Shown here: positions 37,005 to 46,585 of the stretch, piece after piece
How positions within the stretch are numbered: position 1 is the stretch's first letter
Layout: each line of letters starts with the position of its first letter
From: Candidatus Heimdallarchaeota archaeon
Lineage (GTDB): Archaea > Asgardarchaeota > Heimdallarchaeia > Heimdallarchaeales > Kariarchaeaceae
Length of the DNA: 64,000 nt
Direction: 5' to 3'
NCBI GenBank assembly: GCA_026702845.1
Contig: JADCLS010000002.1
Location: 310,001-374,000, forward strand
Notes under the pieces: model-generated
The model's database searches: none
Told to the model about the DNA's origin: nothing
Seen by the model: only the letters and a program-made list of their open reading frames with translations
Made by a program: the position numbers and the translations under genes

Positions 37005-37310
37005 TTATAGAGTACGGGTGATTTCTACTCTCTTTGATCGTGGTCTGGTAATGACACCGACTTTGCCACAATCGGGACAGGTAAGTCTAAGATCAATTTT
37101 CTTTGATGTTTTTGATGCCATTTTAGTCTGTGTTACTGGTTTCTTTGAGTAACGACCAAGATTACCATGACCTCTTCTTCTGGCTTTCATACGCCTATGT
37201 GACCAGTTAAGGCCACCAGATCTTCGGCCACCCTTTTCTTGCTTGACGGTCATAACTTTATGAGTTTTACACTTTCTACAATAATTTGAAACTTTATCTG
37301 GTATTTTCAT
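37005..37310 (-). CDS. rpl44e: Large-subunit ribosomal protein L44e (eL42)
   Basis: A 101-residue ribosomal protein of archaea and eukaryotes, near the tRNA exit site of the large subunit. It has a zinc ribbon with CRKCKTHK near residue 11 and CPDCGKVG near residue 79, and the basic core GGLNWSHRRMKARRRGHGNL. Length is normal. In many archaea the S27e gene follows; here it does not. Confidence 0.95.
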   Translation of the reverse strand: MKIPDKVSNYCRKCKTHKVMTVKQEKGGRRSGGLNWSHRRMKARRRGHGNLGRYSKKPVTQTKMASKTSKKIDLRLTCPDCGKVGVITRPRSKRVEITRTL

Positions 37311-37404
37311 GTTATATTCCTCGTATACATCTCTACTTAATTCTTTTTTTTAAAATATGTCGTTACGAATCGAAATCAAAATCCGCTTCCAAAGAAAAGC
37401 TAGA

Positions 37405-38262
37405 TTATTCTCCTAGAAGTAATCGAGAAGCAAGATAACTGGGTAAGCAGCAATTGTGTACTTTAATCATTGTAGTAGTCATATCATATTCCACACGGAT
37501 AAGCTGATTTTCCTTTTTCTCAAGATCAATGATTGCATATGCTGCACGTGGATCCTTATCTCTGGGTTGTCCGATGCTACCAGGGTTGACGTATCGTCGT
37601 CCTTTATCATCAATATATTCACCTTGAATATGTGTATGACCCACCAGAAGATACTCTGTATCTATTTGTGCAAGTGCATGTTTGATTGATTGTTCGAAAA
37701 TCTCAGGAGTAACCCCGTAGATGTATCCAAATATGGTCAAAGGATCACCATGTACCAGGGTTAAAGTGGCATGGGGTGTGGTGAGATGTACTTTCAATGG
37801 AAGGGTCTTAATCCAATCAGCATTTTCGGGCTTGATGACTGATTTATTATGATCAAGCGCTGCTTGGGCTCCTTCTTGTAAGGTGGTGTACAATAGCTTC
37901 TCTGGCTCGATTAATGCAAAGTCGTGATTTCCCTGAATAGTAATATCTGAAATCTTGCGAGTTAATTCTACAACCTCGTTTGGTTGAGTATAATAACCCA
38001 CTAGATCACCAAGGCAAATCACAGCATCGTATTCCCTTGTTTGCATATCTGCCCATACTGCATCGAAAGCCTGGGCATTGGAATGCATATCTCCAATAAC
38101 TGCTATTTTAGTAGCATCTAAGGTCAAATGAGTCGTCTGGAATAGATCTTGAACTTCTTGTTCATCAACATCACTTTCTTTGAGTATAGATTCTGATGTT
38201 ACAACCTTTGTTTGACTATCACGTTCCTCTTTTGAGATTTGCAATTCATCACTCACAAACAT
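37405..38262 (-). CDS. Calcineurin-like metallophosphoesterase, YfcE type
   Basis: A 285-residue enzyme. The metal-binding motifs appear in order: GDMHSN, CLGDLVGYY, GNHDF, VHGDP and VGHTHIQGEY. VNPGSIGQPRD follows. This is the YfcE/MJ0936 group of phosphodiesterases. An extra ~50-residue acidic N-terminus precedes the fold, and a short C-terminal extension includes a Cys pair (HNCC). Substrate unknown. Conserved sites are intact. Confidence 0.85.
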   Translation of the reverse strand: MFVSDELQISKEERDSQTKVVTSESILKESDVDEQEVQDLFQTTHLTLDATKIAVIGDMHSNAQAFDAVWADMQTREYDAVICLGDLVGYYTQPNEVVELTRKISDITIQGNHDFALIEPEKLLYTTLQEGAQAALDHNKSVIKPENADWIKTLPLKVHLTTPHATLTLVHGDPLTIFGYIYGVTPEIFEQSIKHALAQIDTEYLLVGHTHIQGEYIDDKGRRYVNPGSIGQPRDKDPRAAYAIIDLEKKENQLIRVEYDMTTTMIKVHNCCLPSYLASRLLLGE

Positions 38263-38348
38263 CGTTCCTTGATTAGTTGAACTACTCTGTAATTGTTTTT
38301 TAATCTCTCTATTATATTTTTACCATTTTGAATAGAATGAGAAAAGGA

Positions 38349-39170
38349 CTATGCAAAAGTAGTATTAAAGTCCTCATCCTCCTCTTTTTCATCATCCGGA
38401 GCAATTAGATGAGAAAATCCAACTAGAATACCAAAGAGAATCAAAGACATTCCTGATATCATATAGATCTCAAGGATATTATTTCCTCCTCCAAGTGAGA
38501 ATATAATATCCCATACCCAATAATCAATCAATATTGCAGATCCAATAATGATCATTACCAGTTTGGATGTGTTTACTAGGGTTTGCTGCAATCGTTCAAT
38601 ATTGATCAATTTGGCCAGAGGTTGAATTGTAAAAGAACTACCTTCCAGACGTAATCTCATTTTGTTGTATTGTTCAATTGTTTCGGGAGTAGCAGGTTTA
38701 ACACTCTGGTTTTTGGCTAGAATTGGTGTATATGGTTGGAAGATAATCAGGAACTGATAAGCAAGGACTAGAATCCAAGCCATCTCCATAAGCCAAAACC
38801 CAGTAGTTAGTTTTCCCTGAATTATCTCACCTGGGATGGCAACGACACCTGAAAGGTGGTAATCATACACATGACCCACTATAACCATTATGATAAATAA
38901 TGGAGATTGAGAACGTTCTTCGTTGACGTAACGCATCACAAAGAGGAAAAGTAGGGCAAGAATACTGAAAAGCTGGCTTATACCTAGCACTAACTGTATG
39001 CCAAAAGAAAACAGCAACAAAACTATGGTATAATCCTTGGAAAATGCCTTCATAGGTTTTCTACCATTGGATGAGGCAAATCTGAAACCCAGATCATAAT
39101 ACAAATCCTCTTCCCGGTACAATCCCTGAGAGCTATATCGTTCTGGATCACTCAATTTGATTGCCTCCAT
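38349..39170 (-). CDS. Membrane protein, last gene of the MoxR/DUF58 operon
   Basis: A 273-residue protein with five to six hydrophobic segments (about 48-85, 90-105, 128-148, 205-220 and 235-258) and an acidic tail. Its start overlaps the end of the DUF58 gene by 19 bases, so it is translationally coupled. No known family. It probably forms part of the same membrane complex. Confidence 0.6.
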   Translation of the reverse strand: MEAIKLSDPERYSSQGLYREEDLYYDLGFRFASSNGRKPMKAFSKDYTIVLLLFSFGIQLVLGISQLFSILALLFLFVMRYVNEERSQSPLFIIMVIVGHVYDYHLSGVVAIPGEIIQGKLTTGFWLMEMAWILVLAYQFLIIFQPYTPILAKNQSVKPATPETIEQYNKMRLRLEGSSFTIQPLAKLINIERLQQTLVNTSKLVMIIIGSAILIDYWVWDIIFSLGGGNNILEIYMISGMSLILFGILVGFSHLIAPDDEKEEDEDFNTTFA

Positions 39171-40510
39171 TTATTTCCAAAGAATGAATACAGCGCTCGA
39201 TCCAGACTCTCAATAATATTATCATCAGGACCTTTGATGTACCCATATGAAGCATTATATTTGCGGAGCCTTTTTTTCATTGATAGACCATTGAAAACAT
39301 AATCCTGTTTTATTCCTTTACCGATTACATTGCCTAGGATCGCTCCATAGTTATCCATGGCATGATCTGATGCTGCATCGATAACTTCATTCTCATAGCT
39401 AAAGGGATATCCCCAGATATCAATAAAGATTACATGGTTATGACGAGCTTTGATATCTCTCACAGTTTCCTCAATCATATCCATATCGTTCTCAAAATCA
39501 CCAAGAATGATCACCAAATCCCCTGTTTTCCCCTTTTTTCTCACCCAATTCGATAGAATTTTGTAATCCACAAATACATCCTTGGGTATCATATCATAGA
39601 TCTGTGCCCAGATATGCATCTTCTGTCTGTGAGAGGTAGTGGGTTTGAATTCCCTCACTATTGTATCTTCGAAAATTACTACTGAACAAGGATGGTTTGC
39701 CTGTACAATTCCTTCAAAGATATCCAGAGATAAACCTAGCATGAAATCAAATTTTGATCCTCTACTTGTCGTTCCTGCGGCTAAAGCAACTATAACTTCA
39801 AGTCGTTTCTCTTCCTCGAACTCTCTTGATATTAGCTTATTATGTTTTGCAGTAGCAGCCCAATCCACAATTTTTGATGGATCACCTCTTATGTAATCTC
39901 TAAGACCATGAAAATCAGTTCCATACCCTTTGTGTGTTGTAGCAAAGAGACCAATCATTTTGCTGAATACCACCCTAGAATCTGCTTTACTAACCTTGTA
40001 TCCCAACCTTTTGGGATAGATTCTGATATTGATTGCCTCGATTCGATCAACTTCTTGCTCATACAAGAGAAATGGATCACCAATGCTTAGCACAATTGGA
40101 CCTATACTATGTGACCCACGGCTAGTGGGAAGAACTGGAATATTGATGGTGACATAGGATTTTGCTTCAACACTGAATACATATTCAGAGGGTCTCTCCA
40201 CATAATACATTGTGGGAGGAATGGTTACCTTTACTTTCACCAGCGGAATTAAATTGGAAGATTCGTTGTACACCTCAACCTTGAGTACATCAATCTCTCC
40301 TCGGAAAAGTATACCATGTCTTGACACTGCTTTGAGATGGATTTTTGGTGATTCAAAATTACGTACCATGAAGGGATAGGAGGTTAAATAGGCTATACCA
40401 AATGAAGAGATTAGTATGAGCGTAGGTGACCTAAGAACAACAGAAAGCGATGCTAGAACAATAACTGTACCCAGGACAATCTGCCCTCGCATATTCAATT
40501 TTACCTTCAT
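39152..40510 (-). CDS. DUF58 protein with degenerate von Willebrand A-like site
   Basis: A 452-residue protein with two N-terminal membrane segments (about 10-45). A beta-sandwich region follows, then the DUF58 hallmark GLRDYIRGDPSKIVDWAATA (residues about 205-225). In typical members the vWA metal site DxSxS comes next; here the strand reads VIVALAAGTTSRGS, so the metal ligands look lost. DUF58 proteins work with the adjacent MoxR AAA+ ATPase, probably in envelope complex assembly. MoxR lies ten bases upstream. Confidence 0.85.
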   Translation of the reverse strand: MKVKLNMRGQIVLGTVIVLASLSVVLRSPTLILISSFGIAYLTSYPFMVRNFESPKIHLKAVSRHGILFRGEIDVLKVEVYNESSNLIPLVKVKVTIPPTMYYVERPSEYVFSVEAKSYVTINIPVLPTSRGSHSIGPIVLSIGDPFLLYEQEVDRIEAINIRIYPKRLGYKVSKADSRVVFSKMIGLFATTHKGYGTDFHGLRDYIRGDPSKIVDWAATAKHNKLISREFEEEKRLEVIVALAAGTTSRGSKFDFMLGLSLDIFEGIVQANHPCSVVIFEDTIVREFKPTTSHRQKMHIWAQIYDMIPKDVFVDYKILSNWVRKKGKTGDLVIILGDFENDMDMIEETVRDIKARHNHVIFIDIWGYPFSYENEVIDAASDHAMDNYGAILGNVIGKGIKQDYVFNGLSMKKRLRKYNASYGYIKGPDDNIIESLDRALYSFFGNKWRQSN

Positions 40511-40520
40511 GGCTATCCCT

Positions 40521-41459
40521 TCAGATACTTACAGTACTATCAGATAATAAGTTATCAATCACTTCATTGATACTTATTCTATCAAGCTCTGCCTCATGGC
40601 TCAATCCCACACGATGATTCAAAACCTCAAAGGATACTGATTTAACATCATCAGGTTGCACATAATTTCGTCCTGCCATTGCGGCATTTACCTTGCCTAA
40701 CATCATTAATGCGATCGATGCACGAGGAGAGGCCGGAATTTCAATATTAGGGTTATTTCTGGTTTTGTGTACAATATCGACAATATACTCAATAATTTCA
40801 TCAGAGATCTTCACCTCATGAATCTTCTCCTGTATTGCCTTGATGGTATTGCGATCAATCAATGTATCAACAGCTGCAATCAGACTAGTATCCTTAAGGC
40901 GAAGCATGGTTTTTTCCACCTCTTTTGGTGGAAGATCGATAATCAATCTGATGAGAAAACGATCTATTTGAGCTTCCGGTAGATTGTAAGTACCTGCTTG
41001 TTCTAGAGGGTTTTGAGTGGCTATTACTAGAAAGGGATCAGGGAGTTTTCTTGCCATTCCTTCAACACTCACCTGCCGCTCTTGCATAGCTTCCAGTAGA
41101 GCTGCTTGAGTTTTGGGAGGAGACCTATTGATTTCATCACATAATAGAAAGTTAGTAAATACAGGACCTTGAAGATATTCAAACTCCAATGTTTTCTGAT
41201 TGAAGACATTTACACCAGTCACATCAGAGGGCATTAGATCAGGTGTGAATTGAATTCTTCCAAAATCCATCCCCAAAATCTCTGCTAATGTGTTTGCGGC
41301 CAAGGTTTTTGCAATTCCTGGATTACCCTCCAAAATTACATGGCCATTGGCAAATAATACTCTCAATATGCTTTTCATATAATTATCATAGCCAACCAAT
41401 CGTTTTCTGGATTCTGTTATAATTTGTTCTGTTATTGATTTAATTTTGTCAAATTCCAT
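40521..41459 (-). CDS. MoxR-family AAA+ ATPase
   Basis: A 312-residue chaperone-like ATPase. Walker A is EGNPGIAKT, Walker B FLLCDEINR, and the MoxR signature includes QFTPDLMPSDVTG, then QAALLEAMQERQVSVEG and VIATQNPLEQAGTYNLPEAQ. I place the start at 41459, where GAGGT precedes ATG by eight bases. The frame is open to 41564, but that would overlap the previous gene and add an unusual Cys-rich leader. MoxR ATPases activate vWA-containing partners such as the adjacent DUF58 protein. Confidence 0.9.
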   Translation of the reverse strand: MEFDKIKSITEQIITESRKRLVGYDNYMKSILRVLFANGHVILEGNPGIAKTLAANTLAEILGMDFGRIQFTPDLMPSDVTGVNVFNQKTLEFEYLQGPVFTNFLLCDEINRSPPKTQAALLEAMQERQVSVEGMARKLPDPFLVIATQNPLEQAGTYNLPEAQIDRFLIRLIIDLPPKEVEKTMLRLKDTSLIAAVDTLIDRNTIKAIQEKIHEVKISDEIIEYIVDIVHKTRNNPNIEIPASPRASIALMMLGKVNAAMAGRNYVQPDDVKSVSFEVLNHRVGLSHEAELDRISINEVIDNLLSDSTVSI

Positions 41460-41532
41460 TGTTTTTACCTCATTGGTATTCTCCATCTGAAGACTCATTT
41501 GGAGGAAGTGAGAGCAGGTACAAACCTCTCCC

Positions 41533-42834
41533 TTACAACCACTTATTGAGATTTTCATCAACAAATAATCTCAAATCAGTGTGTAAACTAAGTAGTTGAT
41601 CAAATATCATAGGTTGGGTAAGATCCTCCACCTGATATTTGTGTTTCATCTCCTCCAAAAATGCATCGGCCTTATTGGTATCCCTTAACTTTTGGATAAG
41701 ATTACTGTTTGCTATCTGAATAAAGTTTTCCTTCATTACATTATACAAGATATATTGCTCAGAAATTGCCTTCTCAGCATACGAAGGATTACTTATAATA
41801 TCTGGGTTGGTAGTTTTAATATTTGACTCCCGCTTTCTTTTGAAGCGATTCTTTGTAAATTTGCTTCGGATACGAGAAGATGTAAATCCTATTGTAACCA
41901 ACATTAGCACAATAGTCACCTCAATTGTATTCCAAAGTCCAACCCATGTACCTGCAAGTAGATTAAAAATTCCTGCTGCAGATACAAGAGAAATATCTTG
42001 ATGACTTTCATCAAAAACAATTGAGCCTTTACCATAGGAATTAATCAAAGTACTCATCAACAATAATGTCCATAATGCGTTTGTCAAAGTATACTCCTGA
42101 TCAAGAAGAGTGATTGATCTCTGCCAATATCGATTTAGGGGTAGTGATGAATCTCCAACTACAATCAAGGTACCATTACCATAAAATTTCATCAAGCCAA
42201 TGGGAAAACCAATTGGTGATCGCAAATCAGTCAATTCCATAGTATTATCATTATCAGTATCAAGAAATGCTGTCGGGAAGGTCAGTAGTAAAGGTAAAGT
42301 AATACCCTGAGCCATGCCAATAATATCCAATAATGCTGCTGCCTCACTGACCAAGAGTGGGGGAAATCCGGTATCTACAAGAAATTGAGAGATTATTAGA
42401 TCCTGTACAAAAATCTGTGTAGGTCTATTTACCTGTAGTTCTGTCTGAGTTTCTCTTAAAATTCCAGGCATGAATGTTATACCCATTCTATTGGCAATCT
42501 GTTTGGCAGGTCCAAAATCCTCAAAGATAAACAGCATTCCTCCCTGATCCACAAATTGCTCATAAGCATCTACCTCGGCTGATGTATATCGACGTTCACT
42601 GCCTATAATTACCATTACCTCAATATCATGTTCAGTATTCAAAATAATAGGAGAGATCAATAATCTAGAAATATTGAAGGATAGATCCTCAAGTCCTGCT
42701 CTCAAACTGGATGCTCCTAGTTCACCTTCATTATATATACTATACTTTGGCTGATAGGGAGTTGCTGAAAAGGCTAGAATACTACCGAGAATGAGAATGA
42801 GTACAAACCATCCTTGTAAATGCTTGTAATTCAC
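41533..42834 (-). CDS. DUF4350-type membrane protein
   Basis: A 433-residue protein with an N-terminal membrane segment (about 10-25) and a domain starting YSIYNEGELGASSLRAGLED, the DUF4350 pattern (a glutamine-amidotransferase/ThuA-like fold, GGMLFIFEDFG). A second membrane segment lies near 305-320, followed by a basic cytoplasmic tail. Such proteins travel with MoxR-DUF58-DUF4129 clusters in many bacteria and archaea. Its start overlaps the preceding stop by four bases (ATGA). Confidence 0.78.
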   Translation of the reverse strand: MNYKHLQGWFVLILILGSILAFSATPYQPKYSIYNEGELGASSLRAGLEDLSFNISRLLISPIILNTEHDIEVMVIIGSERRYTSAEVDAYEQFVDQGGMLFIFEDFGPAKQIANRMGITFMPGILRETQTELQVNRPTQIFVQDLIISQFLVDTGFPPLLVSEAAALLDIIGMAQGITLPLLLTFPTAFLDTDNDNTMELTDLRSPIGFPIGLMKFYGNGTLIVVGDSSLPLNRYWQRSITLLDQEYTLTNALWTLLLMSTLINSYGKGSIVFDESHQDISLVSAAGIFNLLAGTWVGLWNTIEVTIVLMLVTIGFTSSRIRSKFTKNRFKRKRESNIKTTNPDIISNPSYAEKAISEQYILYNVMKENFIQIANSNLIQKLRDTNKADAFLEEMKHKYQVEDLTQPMIFDQLLSLHTDLRLFVDENLNKWL

Positions 42835-44009
42835 AATAAATCCTCCTTCTCCTGTTCAATGACTAGTTTACCTAGATATTCGATAAATCTCATTGCATCA
42901 TCATATTCCAACTTCCGGTGTCCAAATCGGGTAAGATAGAAGAGATTTACTATTTCTTCTAATATTTCCCTGTCTATTTCTTTTGAGTTGAATTGTGCCT
43001 GAGCATGTTCGAGTGGAGTGATATCTTTGGTTCGAATAAGGCTGTTAAATTGAGAAAATGCCTTATCCAGATCATGATACCCACTCACGATAACATCTAA
43101 TATGTTGTTTGCATCAAGTCTTGATAGGGATTTCTCAATAATCTCGTTGACATGATCCTTGAACCGCATCAGTTTTCGTAAGCGTATTCTTCGTTGTTCC
43201 TCATCTATTTCCCTCTTAGGAGGCTCAACGAAGAAGCTGATTGGGTTTGAATTCTCCATGGCAGTATCAGGTTCTCGATCAAACCACTCTAGTAATGATG
43301 GAACAAAACGTTTGTTTAGATAGAGTATGCCAACCAGTAAAAAGAGAAACACCACACCCTCTATCGTGAAAGTGACATCTAAATCCACATCGATTCCAGG
43401 TATTTTAATATCTATAGTGATATTTTCGAGTAATTTAATATTTGGCATGTTTCGAGCCTTGTTATTTCTCTCAGGAATACTAACATTCAATGCACCAACC
43501 GTATTGTTTGTATTTTGTCCAGTAGTAATAGATGGTGGTTGAGTTGTAGGTATACTGGGTGTGCTAAAGCTGGGATTTGGATTATTGAATGTGGGAGGAC
43601 TAAACGTGGGTAGTGAAATTGTGGGAAAACCACCTGTGGGTAAGGAAACAGTAGGAAATCCTCCACTGATTGTAGGTGCTGAAAAATTTAATCCTCCTCC
43701 CCAATCATTTGGATCAAATAAATCAGGATCCCAAAATTGTGTTGGTGGATTGAAGCTAGGTAAGTTAGAAAAATCATTACTTAAATTGAACATACCACTC
43801 TGATTGGGAAAAGAGATAAGATCCGGATTTTCAAGTAATGTTACTGGATCCTCTTTTGCATTATATTGCTGATTATCTGATCCCCCCACACTCAGAAAGA
43901 CAATTGTCGTCAACAGGATAAACATCAACAGTAAAATGATAGTTTGCCTATTGAGACGTCCATATCTCATTGATTTTAAAAATTTCCAAGTTCTCTGTAT
44001 TCTACTCAT
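42831..44009 (-). CDS. DUF4129-like membrane protein with low-complexity extracellular region
   Basis: A 392-residue protein. Membrane segments lie near 22-42 and 228-248. Between them is a Pro/Thr/Ser/Gly/Phe-rich stretch with imperfect repeats of GGFPTVSLP and PTFSPPTF. The C-terminal cytoplasmic domain (about 270-388) has the DUF4129 pattern: repeated helices with TPLEHAQ and a final FGHRKLEYDDA. DUF4129 is commonly paired with transglutaminase and MoxR systems. Next gene overlaps by four bases. Confidence 0.7.
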   Translation of the reverse strand: MSRIQRTWKFLKSMRYGRLNRQTIILLLMFILLTTIVFLSVGGSDNQQYNAKEDPVTLLENPDLISFPNQSGMFNLSNDFSNLPSFNPPTQFWDPDLFDPNDWGGGLNFSAPTISGGFPTVSLPTGGFPTISLPTFSPPTFNNPNPSFSTPSIPTTQPPSITTGQNTNNTVGALNVSIPERNNKARNMPNIKLLENITIDIKIPGIDVDLDVTFTIEGVVFLFLLVGILYLNKRFVPSLLEWFDREPDTAMENSNPISFFVEPPKREIDEEQRRIRLRKLMRFKDHVNEIIEKSLSRLDANNILDVIVSGYHDLDKAFSQFNSLIRTKDITPLEHAQAQFNSKEIDREILEEIVNLFYLTRFGHRKLEYDDAMRFIEYLGKLVIEQEKEDLL

Positions 44010-44018
44010 ACTATCACC

Positions 44019-44621
44019 TTACAATGTACCGAAATACATACCAATCTTGTATCCCAACCAGGCAAAAAATGATAATGGGATTGAGATTATCGTACAAATC
44101 AAACCTACTATCAAGAAAGTATAAAACTGACCCATTACAGTTCCAACCGAGGTGGATACACCGGAATTCAAGGTAACTAACCCAGTTAGAAATGCGATGG
44201 AAACAGTAAGACTGAAGGCTATGTATATTGTGTATATAGGACCTCGTTTACCCTCATGTTTATGACTCATTGCAGATACAAACCCACCCATGAAATAACC
44301 CACTATCAATGGACTAACCACAACTACTGGATCGAACATAATGAAGAAAATTAGGAGAGAGAGAAGATTGAAAATACCAGATAATCCAGGTACATTCCCA
44401 TAAAGCAGAGAGAAAAAGTCATCAAGGTTTGAATTTGGGATTTCAAAAGCTACAACACCTAGGCCAACCATCAGACCGATGGATAGTATAGTAGATCCTG
44501 AAGATATGGAAGTTGCACGACTAGGTTTTACTTTAAATCGTTGCATGACAAGATTCTTATTTGGTTCCGCCTCTGTTGAGAACCTTCCCTGTTTAAATCC
44601 AATCATTTTCTGCTCACTCAT
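44019..44621 (-). CDS. Membrane protein, four segments
   Basis: A 200-residue protein with a ~40-residue charged N-terminus and four to five hydrophobic segments from about residue 42 onward. No family assigned. It overlaps the upstream 598-residue gene by four bases (ATGA) and is nine bases from the DUF4129-like gene, so it belongs to the operon. Confidence 0.6.
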   Translation of the reverse strand: MSEQKMIGFKQGRFSTEAEPNKNLVMQRFKVKPSRATSISSGSTILSIGLMVGLGVVAFEIPNSNLDDFFSLLYGNVPGLSGIFNLLSLLIFFIMFDPVVVVSPLIVGYFMGGFVSAMSHKHEGKRGPIYTIYIAFSLTVSIAFLTGLVTLNSGVSTSVGTVMGQFYTFLIVGLICTIISIPLSFFAWLGYKIGMYFGTL

Positions 44622-46414
44622 CTGCTCTTAATCCTCCTTGATAATGCTAGCTTAGGATTGAATGGCGTAACCATTCTAAATTGGAGCAACAATCGATATG
44701 AGCCCTTTATGCTGCCATAAAGGAAAAAGAGTGAAAGAGCAAGTATCAGTAGTTTAGAGATCAAAGCGGTTCCTGAAATGGATCTAATATTCTCCAGAGA
44801 AGAAAGAACAAAAAAGAAGAAGATAGAAAGCATAAGAACAGAGGCAGGTGCAATAGCAAGTCGATTAGCTACTAAACCCACTGCCCGGGTTCGTTCAATA
44901 TTGGTGACCATCATCAATCCCAAAATACCTAGTATTGCAAGGGTTAGTACAAGTGATTTAGTAATCCCAGTATACAGAGCATATGCGAGGTAAGCTTGAT
45001 TAGTAGTAAGTTGGCCTATCTCAAGAATCTGACTGACCACAGTGAATAATAATGATGCTTGAAGAATTAGAATAATAATTAAAAATGCTGTAAAAACTTT
45101 AAGGTACGCAATACTCCGTACATATCCCTCTGAACCAGGTGCTTTGAGGGCCCTGTTGATAATAGTTTCTCTTTCCTTGCCACAACGAATACATTTCTTC
45201 CACAAGGGATTGATATGATATCCACAATATTGACAACTCAAGACAATACTGTATTTGCATTCGGGATTTTGACAGGTACGTTCCAAGTTATTCCAGGTTA
45301 TTCCACATCTGGGACAGCTTGGATGAAACAGAAATTTACCTTTTGATTTAAATTTTAATAACTTGCCCCTTCCATTGGAATCACAGCTGGGACAGGCGTT
45401 GTTATGCATGAGTAGATTACAATATTCACATGTCTCTCCAAATGCCGTCATTTTACTGGCAGTATAGAGAATAAGTATGGAGAGAGATATAACTAACACA
45501 CTGTCCAAAATTATCCAATCTCTATGATAATATCGATAGACATGATTAAATCGATACATCATGATAAATGAACTGCTTATAATTACTACTCCAATATCTC
45601 GAACCCAAAAAAGTAATTGCTGTCGAGAGGGAGTATGATAATTTGAGTCTTGAATTATTTTGGGGATCTCCTTTGAAAAATAACCTACTGAGAAAAGAAG
45701 ATTAAACAGTATCAGATATGTAAATCCAAATGAATTTGAGGTCACCACATTAATATTTACAGGACCTATCTCCATGATCTGGGAAATTAAATGTTGCCCC
45801 ATCCAAAGAACCCAAATGATAATGAAAGCAGACATAAACGCATAACTGGTAAAGGTTACAATTTGTAGAGGTGTAGAGATAAAGGTGTAACGTTTCCCTG
45901 TATCATGTTCCTCAGCCCTGATCCTGTAAAAACTAGCTGCTATGATCAATCCTGTGATGGCACTACAGAGAGCAAGAGTTAGTAAATGTGGATAACTGAT
46001 CACGTAGGTGTATCGAATACCCATAAATTTGCCAAATTGATTGCCTTTATTTAGAATCAATTCCATGAGGAAGGAAACAAATGCCATAATAAAAGATAAA
46101 ATAATTCCTGCAAAAATGAAACCTAAACGATTTTCCTTGATGAGATCATAGAATATCCCAGAATTTGCTTGAGATTTACGAATTGCAGTTTTCCATCTAC
46201 CTTCTAGTACTATGGCTGGAAGCACCGGGGAGATAAACAAGACAGATGGTAATAATAAATCTTGCGTAGATCCTGCATAACCATATGCAAAATACATGGC
46301 AGTGCCAACGAGAATGAGGAAGATTATCGCAGGACGATCAAAGATCCTCTCTATGATACCTCGATTTGTACTTTCCTCAAATGATGGTCGGTTGACTAGT
46401 GCCATATTCTCCAA
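44618..46414 (-). CDS. Large membrane protein with internal double zinc ribbon, first gene of the MoxR operon
   Basis: A 598-residue protein with about seven N-terminal membrane segments (35-320) and four more C-terminal ones (about 430-590). Between them is a cytoplasmic region with many cysteine pairs (CEYC, CPSC, CPRC, CQNPEC, CQYC, CIRC; residues about 335-420), enough for two or three zinc ribbons. The function is unknown. As the first gene it probably sets expression of the whole envelope operon. Confidence 0.65.
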   Translation of the reverse strand: MENMALVNRPSFEESTNRGIIERIFDRPAIIFLILVGTAMYFAYGYAGSTQDLLLPSVLFISPVLPAIVLEGRWKTAIRKSQANSGIFYDLIKENRLGFIFAGIILSFIMAFVSFLMELILNKGNQFGKFMGIRYTYVISYPHLLTLALCSAITGLIIAASFYRIRAEEHDTGKRYTFISTPLQIVTFTSYAFMSAFIIIWVLWMGQHLISQIMEIGPVNINVVTSNSFGFTYLILFNLLFSVGYFSKEIPKIIQDSNYHTPSRQQLLFWVRDIGVVIISSSFIMMYRFNHVYRYYHRDWIILDSVLVISLSILILYTASKMTAFGETCEYCNLLMHNNACPSCDSNGRGKLLKFKSKGKFLFHPSCPRCGITWNNLERTCQNPECKYSIVLSCQYCGYHINPLWKKCIRCGKERETIINRALKAPGSEGYVRSIAYLKVFTAFLIIILILQASLLFTVVSQILEIGQLTTNQAYLAYALYTGITKSLVLTLAILGILGLMMVTNIERTRAVGLVANRLAIAPASVLMLSIFFFFVLSSLENIRSISGTALISKLLILALSLFFLYGSIKGSYRLLLQFRMVTPFNPKLALSRRIKSR

Positions 46415-46585
46415 ATGTTCTCGGATTTCCGCCCTAAAAAAGGTTTGCCAAAATTATTCACTGCTTTTCAAGTATTTTTCCCAATGGTAATTATTAGTTT
46501 ATAGGGCTAAGTTTGTGATAGAATCTGTGATAATTTCCATAATGATACGCTAGGGATACAAATATTACTCCACAACTGTGAAGAT

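Noticed and set aside
41460..41564. Upstream extension of MoxR containing a Cys-rich segment
   Set aside because: It overlaps the end of the DUF4350 gene and lacks a ribosome-binding site; ATG 41459 has GAGGT.
43540..43760. Repetitive GT-rich stretch, considered as a CRISPR or tandem DNA repeat
   Set aside because: It encodes imperfect Pro/Thr/Phe peptide repeats in the DUF4129-like protein; units vary and there are no spacers.
44778..44993. 71-codon plus-strand ORF inside the zinc-ribbon membrane gene
   Set aside because: Shadow frame of a gene with clear membrane segments and Cys pairs; no independent support.
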